From CAXBDP01 sp963974465 (lineage in GTDB: Bacteria; Bacteroidota; Bacteroidia; Cytophagales; Cyclobacteriaceae), in the NCBI GenBank assembly GCA_049340005.1, contig JBMPIY010000004.1: a DNA stretch of 64,000 nt; one strand, given 5' to 3'. The notes below the pieces were generated by a model that was given only the letters and a program-made list of their open reading frames with translations, was not told the DNA's origin and ran no database searches. Shown here piece by piece: positions 53,822 through 62,484 of this stretch; positions within the stretch are counted from its first letter, which is position 1, and each line of letters opens with the position of its first letter. A program made the position numbers and the translations under genes.

Positions 53822-54202
53822 ATGAAAAATAAGATTCTTACAGTTCTATGTGTTCTATTCGGGTTAATAATGGTTAACTCTGGTCTAAACAAATTCTTCA
53901 ACTATATGCCAATGCCTGAGATGTCTGAAGAAATGATGCAAATTGTTGGTGGGTTTGTGACGATTAAATGGATATTTCCTTTAGTGGCAATTGTTGAAAT
54001 TGTTGGAGGAGTATTAATATCGATACCTAAAACAAGAGCATTAGGTGCAATAGTAATTCTTCCAGTAATGGTAGGAATATTTGCTCATCACTTAGTGCAC
54101 GATATATCAGGCATTGGAATAGCATTGGTATTATTTGGAATTAATGTTTGGGTAATCATTGCTAATTGGAATAGGTATTTACCGATTTTGAAGGATGAAT
54201 AG
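53822..54202 (+). CDS. DoxX-like membrane protein
   Basis: 126 residues with four hydrophobic segments. The first carries LFGLIMVNSGLNKFFNYMP, typical of DoxX-like proteins. Others are ITIKWIFPLVAIVEIVGGVL, LGAIVILPVMVGIFAHHLV and IGIALVLFGINVWVIIANW. Genes of this type are often induced by electrophiles or oxidants and controlled by a divergent HxlR regulator, as here. Molecular role unknown. A GC-rich hairpin follows. Confidence 0.85.
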   Translation: MKNKILTVLCVLFGLIMVNSGLNKFFNYMPMPEMSEEMMQIVGGFVTIKWIFPLVAIVEIVGGVLISIPKTRALGAIVILPVMVGIFAHHLVHDISGIGIALVLFGINVWVIIANWNRYLPILKDE

Positions 54203-54215
54203 AAAAGCATTCAAC

Positions 54216-54240
54216 GGGAGCGCTTTTGTGAAGCGCTCCT
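54216..54240 (+). terminator. Hairpin terminator after the DoxX-like gene
   Basis: GGAGCGCTT, a five-base loop and AAGCGCTCC form a perfect 9-bp stem 14 bases after the stop. Only a weak T tract follows (TAATTTAT), so efficiency is uncertain. Confidence 0.65.
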
Positions 54241-54364
54241 AATTTATCTTAGTATTTGCAATTCCGTTCCTCATATAAAGATGGAGACTGATTTGAAAAG
54301 TTGTTAAGGCTTTGAATATATCGATTAACAGCGAATTATATGGGCAACCTTATTTAACCACCAA

Positions 54365-54742
54365 CTATGTAGAGCAATCTTTACAGGTTCCTGTAAGGAC
54401 GCAATTGACACTTTCCACATTATAACCTTGAGGAACAGAAAAGTGAACAGGTAGAGGCAGACATTCTATTGTTTCACAATTTTTGCAACGAAAATGAAAA
54501 TGATTGTCGGTAAAACTATTCTTATCGCATTTCATACATATAGCAAAATACTGTTTTCCGTCTTCAGCTACAATTCGATGTACTAATCCGTCTTCACAAA
54601 ATCGATTCAATACCCGATATATTGTAGCTCTGTCTACTTCTATTCGAATTTTTTCCTCAATAGCATCCTGACTCATTGCTTTACCTGCTTTTGTCAGAAC
54701 ATCTAATACAGCTTCTTTTGATGGTGTATTTCTTCGTTTCAT
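54365..54742 (-). CDS. Fur-family metalloregulator
   Basis: 125 residues from ATG 54742; the longer frame to 54784 runs through the operator palindromes. The winged helix is SKEAVLDVLTKAG...IRIEVDRATIYRVLNRFCEDGLV. The regulatory-site residues are in TDNHFHFRCKNC. Structural-zinc pairs are CMKCDK, CKNC and a C-terminal CTGTCKDC. It is shorter than classical Fur and could be a Zur- or PerR-like regulator. It is divergent from the RidA-like lipoprotein operon with two palindromes between, and its own -7 box (TAAGTTTG, 54767-54760) overlaps one of them. Confidence 0.9.
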   Translation of the reverse strand: MKRRNTPSKEAVLDVLTKAGKAMSQDAIEEKIRIEVDRATIYRVLNRFCEDGLVHRIVAEDGKQYFAICMKCDKNSFTDNHFHFRCKNCETIECLPLPVHFSVPQGYNVESVNCVLTGTCKDCST

Positions 54743-54764
54743 TATCTGTTTTTCTACCACAAAC

Positions 54765-54787
54765 TTAATGCAAATAATTCGCATTAA
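54765..54787. promoter_or_regulatory. Fur-family operator candidate 1
   Basis: A 23-bp near-perfect palindrome with arms TTAATGC and GCATTAA around an AATAATT core. It overlaps the -7 box of the regulator's own gene, predicting autorepression. It lies one base from a second palindrome of the same length and pattern (TTAnTGC-n9-GCAnTAA). Confidence 0.7.
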
Positions 54788-54788
54788 T

Positions 54789-54811
54789 TTATTGCGACTT
54801 TATCGCAATAA
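54789..54811. promoter_or_regulatory. Fur-family operator candidate 2
   Basis: TTATTGCGA and TCGCAATAA form perfect 9-bp arms around CTTTA. It shares the TTAnTGC-n9-GCAnTAA pattern and 23-base length with the neighbouring palindrome. It is 37 bases before the start codon of the RidA-like gene, in a position to control that operon. Confidence 0.7.
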
Positions 54812-54848
54812 CAAAAATCTTTTCTACCTTGGCAGAAAAATTAGAATT

Positions 54849-55373
54849 ATGGACAAGCCTATTCAATCATTAGACAAATTTTTTAAAGCAACAATCATTG
54901 TTTTGTTGTCTTTTGCTTTATTCAGTTGCCAACAGAAACCGCAAGGAGATGATGAAACAACAGTCATAGCTGTGAAATCAGAAGAACCCGAATATTTCCT
55001 TCTTCGACCTGAATTGGAAAAAATGTACGGCTATACGCAGGCAGTCAGAGTGGGTAATCTTGTAAAAATTGGAGGTGTAATCAGTATTGATGACAAAGGA
55101 AGTCCTATTGCGGAGGGTGATTATTTGCAACAAATGAAAAATTGCTATGCCAGCTTAGATAAAGTTTTGAAATATTACGGTTGCACTTTTGATGATGTGA
55201 TACTCGAAAATATTTATACTACGAGCATGGCTGAACTTCAAAAAAATGCATCCTACAGACACGAGATTTATAAAAATCATTTTCCTACAGGCAGTTGGAT
55301 TGGCATCAACGAACTTGGACTCCCAGAAATGATGATTGAAATCGAAATTGAGGCCTTGGTACCGCAAAATTAA
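54849..55373 (+). CDS. RidA-family (YjgF/UK114-like) lipoprotein
   Basis: 174 residues from ATG 54849. It has a lipoprotein signal (ATIIVLLSFALFSC) after a 14-residue start. The RidA fold covers about 60-172: YTQAVRVGNLVKIGGVISID, MKNCYASLDKVLKYYGCTFDDV, ENIYTTSMAELQKNASYRHEIY, PTGSWIGINELGLPEMMIEIE. The usual catalytic Arg of RidA (near IxAR at the C-terminus) is not evident. A membrane-anchored RidA-like protein is unusual, since family deaminases act in the cytosol. It is probably controlled by the divergent Fur-family gene. Confidence 0.85.
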   Translation: MDKPIQSLDKFFKATIIVLLSFALFSCQQKPQGDDETTVIAVKSEEPEYFLLRPELEKMYGYTQAVRVGNLVKIGGVISIDDKGSPIAEGDYLQQMKNCYASLDKVLKYYGCTFDDVILENIYTTSMAELQKNASYRHEIYKNHFPTGSWIGINELGLPEMMIEIEIEALVPQN

Positions 55374-55482
55374 ATTCAGGCTGCCGTCCAAATACTAGCT
55401 GGTGGGAAAATCATCAGACTGGTATGAGTCTCTCCTTTTGGCATAGCCTTTTGCATAAATGGCATTTACAAAATTTAATATT

Positions 55483-56391
55483 ATGACAGACAGTAAACAA
55501 TTTGATGTAATCATCATAGGCGGTAGTTACGCTGGTCTTTCTGCTGCAATGGCATTAGGACGTTCATTGAGAAAGGTATTAATCATTGACGGCGGATTGC
55601 CTTGTAACCGACAAACGCCACATTCGCATAATTTCATTACACATGATGGAGAAAAACCAAGTGTAATTGCAGAAAAAGCTAAAGCCCAGGTCTTGAAGTA
55701 TAATACCGTGAAATTTTACAGCGGACTTGCTATTAGCGGAAAGAAAACTGAAAATGATCTAATAATCGTAACGCAAACAGGTGAAGAATTTAAAGCTAAG
55801 AAACTCATATTTGCCACCGGCATAAAAGATGAAATACCTGATATAAAAGGATTCTCCGAATGTTGGGGGATATCTATAATTCATTGTCCGTATTGCCATG
55901 GTTACGAATTCCGCCACCAAAAGACAGGAATTTTGGCAAATGGAGAAAGAGCTTTTCACTTGGCTTCATTAATCAATAATTTGACAGATAACATTACAAT
56001 CTTAACTACAGGAAAAGCAGATTTCAATTCCGAACAGATAGCAAAATTGAATAAGCACAATATAAAGATTGTAGAAACGGACATCACTGAAATAGAGCAC
56101 GAAAGCGGACAAATCAAAAATGTAATTTTCAACGATGGTAACAAAATAGGCTTTAATGCTTTATATGCAGCAGTTCCGTTTACGCAACATTCTGATATTC
56201 CTGTTTCATTGGGTTGCGAAATAGCAGAACAAGGATATATCAAAGTGGATAATTTTCAAAAAACAACTGTTTCTGGTGTTTTTGCCTGTGGAGATAATGT
56301 AAATATGATGCGCTCAGTTGCTAATGCAGTAGCTACAGGAAATTTAGCTGGTGCTATGGCGAACAATGAACTGACAGTCGAACAGTTTTAA
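55483..56391 (+). CDS. Thioredoxin-reductase-like NAD(P)/FAD oxidoreductase
   Basis: 302 residues from ATG 55483. It has the FAD motif IIGGSYAGLSAAMALGRS, the redox pair CPYCHGYE at about residue 140, and GVFACGDNVNMMRSVANAVATG near the C-terminus. The central NAD(P)-binding domain is ILANGERAFHLASLIN. It belongs to the bacterial TrxR-like group with a CxxC that reduces small thiol or disulfide partners. It lies 109 bp downstream of the RidA-like gene, likely in the same Fur-family regulon. Confidence 0.88.
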   Translation: MTDSKQFDVIIIGGSYAGLSAAMALGRSLRKVLIIDGGLPCNRQTPHSHNFITHDGEKPSVIAEKAKAQVLKYNTVKFYSGLAISGKKTENDLIIVTQTGEEFKAKKLIFATGIKDEIPDIKGFSECWGISIIHCPYCHGYEFRHQKTGILANGERAFHLASLINNLTDNITILTTGKADFNSEQIAKLNKHNIKIVETDITEIEHESGQIKNVIFNDGNKIGFNALYAAVPFTQHSDIPVSLGCEIAEQGYIKVDNFQKTTVSGVFACGDNVNMMRSVANAVATGNLAGAMANNELTVEQF

Positions 56392-56552
56392 ACGACTTTA
56401 CCAATAGTCGCATAGTGGAGTAAAACGATTTCCTGAGATAATCTTTATAAATTGGACGTGTCTGATTGGTAAGGAAATTTTGGAGTAAAAGCATGCCTCT
56501 ACACAATGGCAAATAGTTCGTAAGAATTTTTAGAAACAATACGTTCAGCAGA

Positions 56553-57152
56553 ATGGATTATAAAAACATTGCAGAAATAATAATTGGACTAAAAAATGCT
56601 GACTTGAAGTTACGTGATAAACTTATTTTAAGTGGGCAACTTAGCGAAGGCTATAACGAAGAAATGGCAAACCTTCACAACCAAAATGCCAAGAAATTAA
56701 ATGAAATTATTGACACAATTGGTTATCCAACTATTGATAAAGTAGGCAAAGAAGCCAGTGAAGCAACTTGGTTAATTATTCAACATTCAATCGGACAGCC
56801 TGATTTTATGAAAAAGTGTGTTAAGCTATTAGAAAACGAAGTAAATGAATATAAAGCAGATCCAAGAAATTTAGCTTACCTGAAAGACAGAATAGCTGTC
56901 TTTGAAGGTAAACCTCAGCTTTACGGAACTCAGTTTGATTGGGACGAAAACGGTGAATTAAGCCCAAACCTTATTGAAGACTTAATCAAAGTCAATCAAA
57001 GAAGAAAATCAATTGGACTTAACACAATTGAAGAACAGACAGAGTATATAAGGAAGCAAGCGAAAATTGAAAATCAATCACCACCTACCGATTTTGAAAA
57101 GAGGAAAAAGGAAATTGAGAAATGGAAAAAATCTGTGGGTTGGACAAGCTGA
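56553..57152 (+). CDS. DUF6624 family protein (intact homologue)
   Basis: 199 residues, no signal peptide. The DUF6624 core has WLIIQHSIGQPDFMKKC, NLAYLKDRIAVFEGKPQLYG, QFDWDENGELSPN and VNQRRKSIGLNTIEEQ. It is the cytosolic-looking relative of the broken copy at 2202-2905. The C-terminus is lysine-rich (FEKRKKEIEKWKKSVGWTS). The function of DUF6624 is not known. It is followed by a hairpin and then a transposase remnant. Confidence 0.85.
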   Translation: MDYKNIAEIIIGLKNADLKLRDKLILSGQLSEGYNEEMANLHNQNAKKLNEIIDTIGYPTIDKVGKEASEATWLIIQHSIGQPDFMKKCVKLLENEVNEYKADPRNLAYLKDRIAVFEGKPQLYGTQFDWDENGELSPNLIEDLIKVNQRRKSIGLNTIEEQTEYIRKQAKIENQSPPTDFEKRKKEIEKWKKSVGWTS

Positions 57153-57155
57153 AAG

Positions 57156-57181
57156 CAGTTACTAGCCGCAGTAACTGTTTT
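57156..57181 (+). terminator. Hairpin terminator after the DUF6624 gene
   Basis: CAGTTACT, a six-base loop and AGTAACTG form a perfect 8-bp stem followed by TTTT. It starts four bases after the stop codon. Confidence 0.7.
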
Positions 57182-57226
57182 GACAATATGCATAATCCTG
57201 TCAAAAGCACAGGCTAACATTTGCTG

Positions 57227-57592
57227 AATCCAAGAGTACCTATTAGTGAAGTGATCATCAAGCATCTGCTTAATTTGGATGATTGAGAAACCGTGGCACA
57301 GATTACCGTGAATATGCACTTACAATATTTTCAGGGCTACAGCTCCTATATAAAGGAGCCTCCCATTAATGTTTGCTTGTGGATATTAGAAAGCGTTTGG
57401 GCAGCAATTGATTGTAAAAATAAATGAACCGATTCATGGATTTTACATGGAGCAGTTAGCTCAACAACAAAAGCAGAGCAAAGACAAGGATAACAAGAGC
57501 TATCCTCCCGCAGGCCAAAGCTCAAAGACAATGATGAATCGTGGATCGCCTCCATCATCTTAGTGCTAAACCTAGTCAAATTGGCTGTGTAA
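57227..57592 (+). mobile_element. IS5/IS1182-like transposase remnant (DUF772 domain)
   Basis: The plus strand in one frame reads NPRVPISEVIIKHLLNLDD, a stop, ETVAQITVNMHLQYFQGYSS and YIKEPPINVCLW. This is the start of DUF772-type transposases, whose consensus IIKHxLNLxDRETVxQIxEN and YLQYFxGYSSxxxEPP it follows closely. Several stops interrupt it, and the catalytic DDE part is missing. Downstream HGAVSSTTKAEQ is a degraded HGxLLVDAT-like block. No terminal repeats are seen. A GCGGGAGG octamer lies at 57504. Confidence 0.75.
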
Positions 57593-57943
57593 GCACTTTT
57601 ATACCAGAGTTTCTAAGAATGGAATACCCTAAGAGAAGTCATAACCCTAATTTTTTTTTAGAAAAATTCTATCTAAATTTATTACATTTGATCTTTTTAT
57701 TACAAAATATCGTGATTTGACTAAATTTATAAAGTAGGAAAAAACAATACAATAATAAAGTCACATATTTTAGTATCTTAACTTAATCTGAAAGTGTTGT
57801 TGATTTTAAAGAAATTTTCAATGCAATGATTTAAAACAAAACCTTTATAAACCAATAAATTAAGCTTCTATAAGAGAGCTTGTCATTCTTTAACAAACAT
57901 CTCCCAATCCAAATTGAGCTAAATCATCCATTAACTCTTCAAA

Positions 57944-58415
57944 ATGAGATCATCTTTACTTTCCCTATTCTTTATTACTCTGGCAATATCATCGTGTAGT
58001 ACTACCAATAATTCAGCTCAAAATTCCTCCCACAATCAAGGGGGCTAGGATATTCAATTTCAATAGATAAAAATAATGATGGCAATTATGAACGAGTAGA
58101 ATTACCAAAAGAGCAATCACCTCAACCTGTCCAAGGTAATGTAGAATGGTCAAATGAGTTTCTTAAGGCTGTAAGCCAAATGGCACGAAATAGAGTTGAG
58201 GGAGAAATGCTTTTAGATATAGAAATAGATGAAAGCGGAAAAGTGACCTTAGTAACTGTTAAAAAAGTCTTTCTAGAGAAATCGATGACGCGATCAGAAA
58301 AGCCTATATCAATTCAACCTTAAAAGGATATACTCCACTGATTATAAATGGCACACCTACAAAATTTCGAATGGAATTACCAGTTTCATTTTATCTAAGT
58401 TCTAGAATATACTAA
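57944..58415 (+). pseudogene. TonB-C-domain lipoprotein with two frameshifts
   Basis: Frame 1 gives a lipoprotein signal (MRSSLLSLFFITLAISSC) to a stop just after a G5 run at 58040-58044. A second frame gives GYSISIDKNNDGNYERVEL and MLLDIEIDESGKVTLVTVKK, up to an A6 run at 58261-58266. A third frame gives SREIDDAIRKAY, GYTPLIINGTPTKFRMELP and VSFYLSSRIY, then a stop. The three joined form a TonB C-terminal-like domain. Both breaks lie at homopolymers, so sequencing error is as likely as decay. Confidence 0.75.
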
Positions 58416-58617
58416 TTGCATTTTTACACACTTTCTGGACAGTTCACTTTTCAGAATGATTTCTGTTATAGTTAAGTCTTGCGAGATGCATTGAATTTTG
58501 CCTCCACTACATTCAAATACTAGTAATTTTGCTTCGCCCGAAAACATCTTGCTAATCTTTTAATTGCAATTAGCTTTAAAAATCATAATTTGTTATAATT
58601 TCCAAATTGTACCTAAA

Positions 58618-60444
58618 ATGAAAAGCATCAAGCGCACCGCATTTATTATCCTTATTCTATTTATTGGCTCTTCAACCTTACTGGCTCAAGTCAAGCCTGT
58701 ATTTGAAAATGGAGAGGCTCAGGTCGTGCCAGAACTAAATGAGCCTGCTAACTGGATTCGCCATGACCTCTGGGTGGAGACGGAGTTTGATACGGATGGA
58801 GATGGAAAATTGGATCGCATGCATGTGGCTGTGACACGTCCGAAGCAAACTGAAACTGAAGGACTCAAATTGCCAGTAATTTATGCTACCAGTCCTTATT
58901 TTGCAGGCACCGCTGGTAGTGCTCCCGGACTATTTTGGGAAGTAAAACATGAATTAGGTGAAGCCGCTCCACCTCGTACGCACGTGGAAGTAAGGCGTAG
59001 AGGAGAGCGACCGATTATCTCAAATTCCGAAATCATGCAGTGGGTTCCAAGGGGATATATTGTTGTCCATTCTTCCTCTCCAGGCACGGGATTGTCACAG
59101 GGTGCTCCTACAGTAGGAGGGCCAAACGAATCACTTGCGCCTAAAGCCGTAATCGAATGGCTCACTGGCAAAGACAATGGTTATACCACACCAGATGGTA
59201 ATGAAAAAGTAATGGCATTTTGGTCTACTGGAAAAGTAGGCATGACGGGTACTTCTTATAACGGCACTCTACCATTGGCAGCTGCGACCACAGGAGTCAA
59301 AGGCCTTGAAGCCATTATTCCGATAGCTCCAAACACATCATATTATCACTATTATCGCTCTAATGGATTGGTACGATCGCCGGGAGGATATCTGGGCGAA
59401 GACATAGATGTGCTTTATGATTTTATACATAGTGGCGATGAAGCCAAAAGACCTTACAACAATAAAACCATCCGCGATACTGAAATGGCACAAGGGATGG
59501 ATAGGATTACAGGGGATTACAATGACTTTTGGGCTGGCCGGGATTACCTAAATCAGATGGAACCAATGACAGCCGCACTTTTGATGTCCCATGGATTTAA
59601 TGATTGGAATGTAATGCCTGAACATAGCTACCGCATTTACAATGCGGCTCGTGCCAAAGGAATTCCTTCCAAGATTTATTATCACCAAAACGGACACGGT
59701 GGACCACCTCCATTCTCTATGATGAACCGCTGGTTTACCCGCTATTTGCACGGAGTTGAGAATGGCGTAGAGGATGAGCCCAAGGCTTGGATTGTGCGTG
59801 AGCAGGATGAGCAAAGCAATCCCACAGCTTATGCTGATTATCCAAATCCAGCCGCTTCAGATGTGAATTTATACCTCAAAGGCGGAGCTCCTGCTGCCGG
59901 ATCGCTTAGTTTAGATCAAGTAAATGGTGGTGAAAAAGAAACGCTGGTTGATAACTACTCTTTTTCAGGTTCAGTCTTGGCACAAGCTGAATATACAGAT
60001 CATCGACTTCTATACCTGAGTCCGGTGCTCAAAGAAGCTGTGCATATATCAGGTACTTCTAAGATTACGGTGAAAGTAGCTTCTAATAAGCCAGCAGCTA
60101 ATCTTTCTGTTTGGCTGGTGTCATTGCCATGGACGGAAGGTCGAAATGCCAAAATCACGGATAATATTATCACACGCGGTTGGGCCGATCCGCAAAATCA
60201 TGCTTCAATACGGGAATCAGAACCACTGGAACCAGGTAAATTCTATGAAGTAAGTTTTGACTTACAGCCTGACGATCAAATAATTTCGGCTGGTCAGCAG
60301 ATTGGATTGATGATCTTTTCCTCGGATAGTGAATTTACCATTTTGCCAAAACCTGGAACCGAACTTACGATAGATTTAGATGCTACCGTTCTAACACTAC
60401 CAATCGTAGGCGGGAGGAATGCACTTGAAAAAGCTGTGAAGTAA
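58618..60444 (+). CDS. Secreted X-Pro dipeptidyl-peptidase (PepX/CocE-like S15 family)
   Basis: 608 residues from ATG 58618, with a signal peptide (AFIILILFIGSSTLLAQ). The alpha/beta-hydrolase domain carries the nucleophile elbow GMTGTSYNGTLPLAAATTG, an acid in HGFNDWNV and a His in YHQNGHGGPPP. The C-terminal X-Pro_DPP_C beta domain runs from about 405. S15 enzymes remove Xaa-Pro dipeptides. A Ca-binding-like DTDGDGKLD loop lies near residue 60. It is the second CocE-type hydrolase in the window. A GCGGGAGG octamer is at 60410. Confidence 0.9.
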   Translation: MKSIKRTAFIILILFIGSSTLLAQVKPVFENGEAQVVPELNEPANWIRHDLWVETEFDTDGDGKLDRMHVAVTRPKQTETEGLKLPVIYATSPYFAGTAGSAPGLFWEVKHELGEAAPPRTHVEVRRRGERPIISNSEIMQWVPRGYIVVHSSSPGTGLSQGAPTVGGPNESLAPKAVIEWLTGKDNGYTTPDGNEKVMAFWSTGKVGMTGTSYNGTLPLAAATTGVKGLEAIIPIAPNTSYYHYYRSNGLVRSPGGYLGEDIDVLYDFIHSGDEAKRPYNNKTIRDTEMAQGMDRITGDYNDFWAGRDYLNQMEPMTAALLMSHGFNDWNVMPEHSYRIYNAARAKGIPSKIYYHQNGHGGPPPFSMMNRWFTRYLHGVENGVEDEPKAWIVREQDEQSNPTAYADYPNPAASDVNLYLKGGAPAAGSLSLDQVNGGEKETLVDNYSFSGSVLAQAEYTDHRLLYLSPVLKEAVHISGTSKITVKVASNKPAANLSVWLVSLPWTEGRNAKITDNIITRGWADPQNHASIRESEPLEPGKFYEVSFDLQPDDQIISAGQQIGLMIFSSDSEFTILPKPGTELTIDLDATVLTLPIVGGRNALEKAVK

Positions 60445-60656
60445 TGAGTTGGGTCTTTAGTGATGTTTATTCCTAAACCCTTTACTCTCAATCGTATTTT
60501 TAATGATTGGGATCATCTTAATTACACATTTGTAGTATTGTGGAGTCCGAGCGCCAATGAGCTAAATTCTTTCGAAAATTCAATAATCCCTTTTGTTAGC
60601 TTGGATAAATTGGGTTCTGAAATTTCCGATTACCTATTGCTTTCAAAGCATCTATT

Positions 60657-61205
60657 ATGCAAAAGGAACAAGAATTAGAAAAACTTAGATATAGACTAAA
60701 TTTAATTCTAATTGCAGGATTGTGTTCAACAACCTTAGCCCCAAGTGTACTATTCTATTTTACAGGAAAAGGAGAATTCAAATGGGCAATTCTTTTTATT
60801 GGGATAAGCTATCTAGTAAGCCTATTACCAAAGGAATTTTATGACAAAATCCAGGTCTCCACAGATTTGAAGTTTTACAAAAAATTAGGAGTTGATCAAT
60901 TCAAAAAATTCTCAACCAATGGTGACTTTATCAACAAGAGAATAAGACGAAGTTTTCCAACGCATCGTAATGTGGTAAATTTGGGAACAATTAAAGACAA
61001 GTTGAATGAAACTTATCAAATAGAGAAGTCCCATACAGTTTTATTCATTTTCTGCCTGTTGACGAATATTTATGCTTTTTATACAAAGTCGATTAATACA
61101 GCAATTATCCTATTCATTGGAAACCTTACTTTTAACTTTTACCCTAACTTATTGCAGCAATACAATAGGATCAGGTACAAAAGAATAGTTAATAATTATT
61201 CTTGA
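60657..61205 (+). CDS. CrtO-like (glycosyl-4,4'-diaponeurosporenoate acyltransferase-type) membrane protein
   Basis: 182 residues with TM segments near 15-33, 38-56 and a pair around 128-160. The stretch FYKKLGVDQFKKFSTNGDF (about 73-91) and the C-terminal FNFYPNLLQQYNRIRYKR match the conserved ends of the small CrtO acyltransferase family. In staphylococci that family acylates a glycosylated carotenoid. No carotenoid genes are near, so the substrate is open. It starts 210 bases after the peptidase gene. Confidence 0.6.
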   Translation: MQKEQELEKLRYRLNLILIAGLCSTTLAPSVLFYFTGKGEFKWAILFIGISYLVSLLPKEFYDKIQVSTDLKFYKKLGVDQFKKFSTNGDFINKRIRRSFPTHRNVVNLGTIKDKLNETYQIEKSHTVLFIFCLLTNIYAFYTKSINTAIILFIGNLTFNFYPNLLQQYNRIRYKRIVNNYS

Positions 61206-61426
61206 TGAACAATCTAGAGAAATTTGAAAATTTACCAATCAAACTAAATTGCAAATCCGATTTTAAGAAAATCTCATCTCTAAGTGTCATATTTTCTCAT
61301 TTTCGATTTTATCCAAGATTAAAATTTTCCACCATATTTTTTGATTTCTACACCAAATATTGCCTAGTTACTTTCAAAATCACTTGAAAATGCTGATTTT
61401 GAGAGGTCCAATTAATAGAGTAAAAA

Positions 61427-62110
61427 ATGAGGAGAGCAATAACCCAAATCAAAAACTATTGGCTATCAGATGCCAGCTTTATTACTCTTTCATTCATGCT
61501 AGTTTTTATTGTTTTTGTGATGCCCGTTCTAATAGACCTTGGGTATGACAGTATTTTGTTTTTAAACGTGATGTTTATTGCTCTTTTTTTTACAGGAATT
61601 TTTTCTGCAAAAGATAATAGTTTGATTGTAATTACAATTGTGCTTTTTTTTACTCATGTGGTTTTGAAATTGATTCGATTCAGTGATTCACCTTATGAAT
61701 TCTACTTTTTGGAAAGAATCGTTGGTTTACTTAATCTGCTTGTTTTTATTTTTATCAATATCAAGTTGCTTTTTAGAGATAATGAAATCAATTTATATAG
61801 AGTAATTGGAGCTATTAATGTTTATCTACTACTTGCATTGCTAGGAGCGTTTCTATTTGAAATGATTACCATCTTATTTGGCGATGCTATAGTTGGCGAC
61901 ATCCAATTAAAGAATGATGATGAAGATTATGCATATTATATATATTACAGCTTAGCTTCTCTTACAACTGTAGGCTATGGAGATATCTATCCCTCAAATA
62001 TGGCCTCAAGAATGGCTTCAGTATTTCTTTCAGCTACTGGCATCTTATATCCAGCAGTAGTTATAGCTAAATTGGTTTCTAGTGCCTCAAATAAAAAAAA
62101 TGAATTATAG
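61427..62110 (+). CDS. Potassium channel-like membrane protein
   Basis: 227 residues with about six hydrophobic segments (residues 17-35, 42-58, 66-80, 98-116, 128-148, 190-210). The selectivity filter TTVGYGDIYP lies in the pore loop between the last two helices, preceded by YYIYYSLASL. It is a plain K+ channel without an N-terminal voltage-sensor signature or C-terminal RCK domain; the tail is only about 15 residues. Inner membrane. Confidence 0.88.
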   Translation: MRRAITQIKNYWLSDASFITLSFMLVFIVFVMPVLIDLGYDSILFLNVMFIALFFTGIFSAKDNSLIVITIVLFFTHVVLKLIRFSDSPYEFYFLERIVGLLNLLVFIFINIKLLFRDNEINLYRVIGAINVYLLLALLGAFLFEMITILFGDAIVGDIQLKNDDEDYAYYIYYSLASLTTVGYGDIYPSNMASRMASVFLSATGILYPAVVIAKLVSSASNKKNEL

Positions 62111-62484
62111 AATTAGTTTAATCCTTATTCAGAAGTGAAGCCCAACTCAGGCTGGATAAAATCACTTTACAAAGGGTTGAAAATTACAACTGAGGCGTTG
62201 TAGGCTTAATATTCTATCAGTCAAGTAGGTTTTATTCAAACATCTTGTAATAAAGGATCCATCAATTATGGGATCTTTTAGAAAGCAAACAAGTCAAGAT
62301 TCCTTCTTGAACTTTACGAATAAGCTTCTCCGCATTTAGAGAGGAAAAAATTATCTTAAGATTTGTAAGTCCTTCACTGCGTTATTTAATTCCTCCCGCA
62401 ATATTTCTTTCAATTTTTGCTGTATATTGAATTGAAATGCTTCCAAAAGTAAAAATTCGAATGAGGAAAATTTATGGCAAAACA
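62111..62484. other. Intergenic region with imperfect hairpin
   Basis: About 370 bases. Near 62256-62285, AAAGGATCC and GGGATCTTTT can pair imperfectly and may end transcription from the channel gene. A GCGGGAGG octamer lies at 62392 (minus). No ORF with coding character is seen besides the N-terminal extension of the deiminase frame (62437-62484), which I exclude. Confidence 0.4.

Noticed and set aside
57074..57579. Two minus-strand ORFs (81 and 77 codons)
   Set aside because: The plus strand carries the transposase remnant with a recognisable DUF772 pattern, so the minus-strand ORFs are shadows.
60460..60678. 72-codon plus-strand ORF after the peptidase gene
   Set aside because: It overlaps the start of the CrtO-like gene, has no signal or domain, and its composition is not distinctive. 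It could be a relic but cannot be supported.
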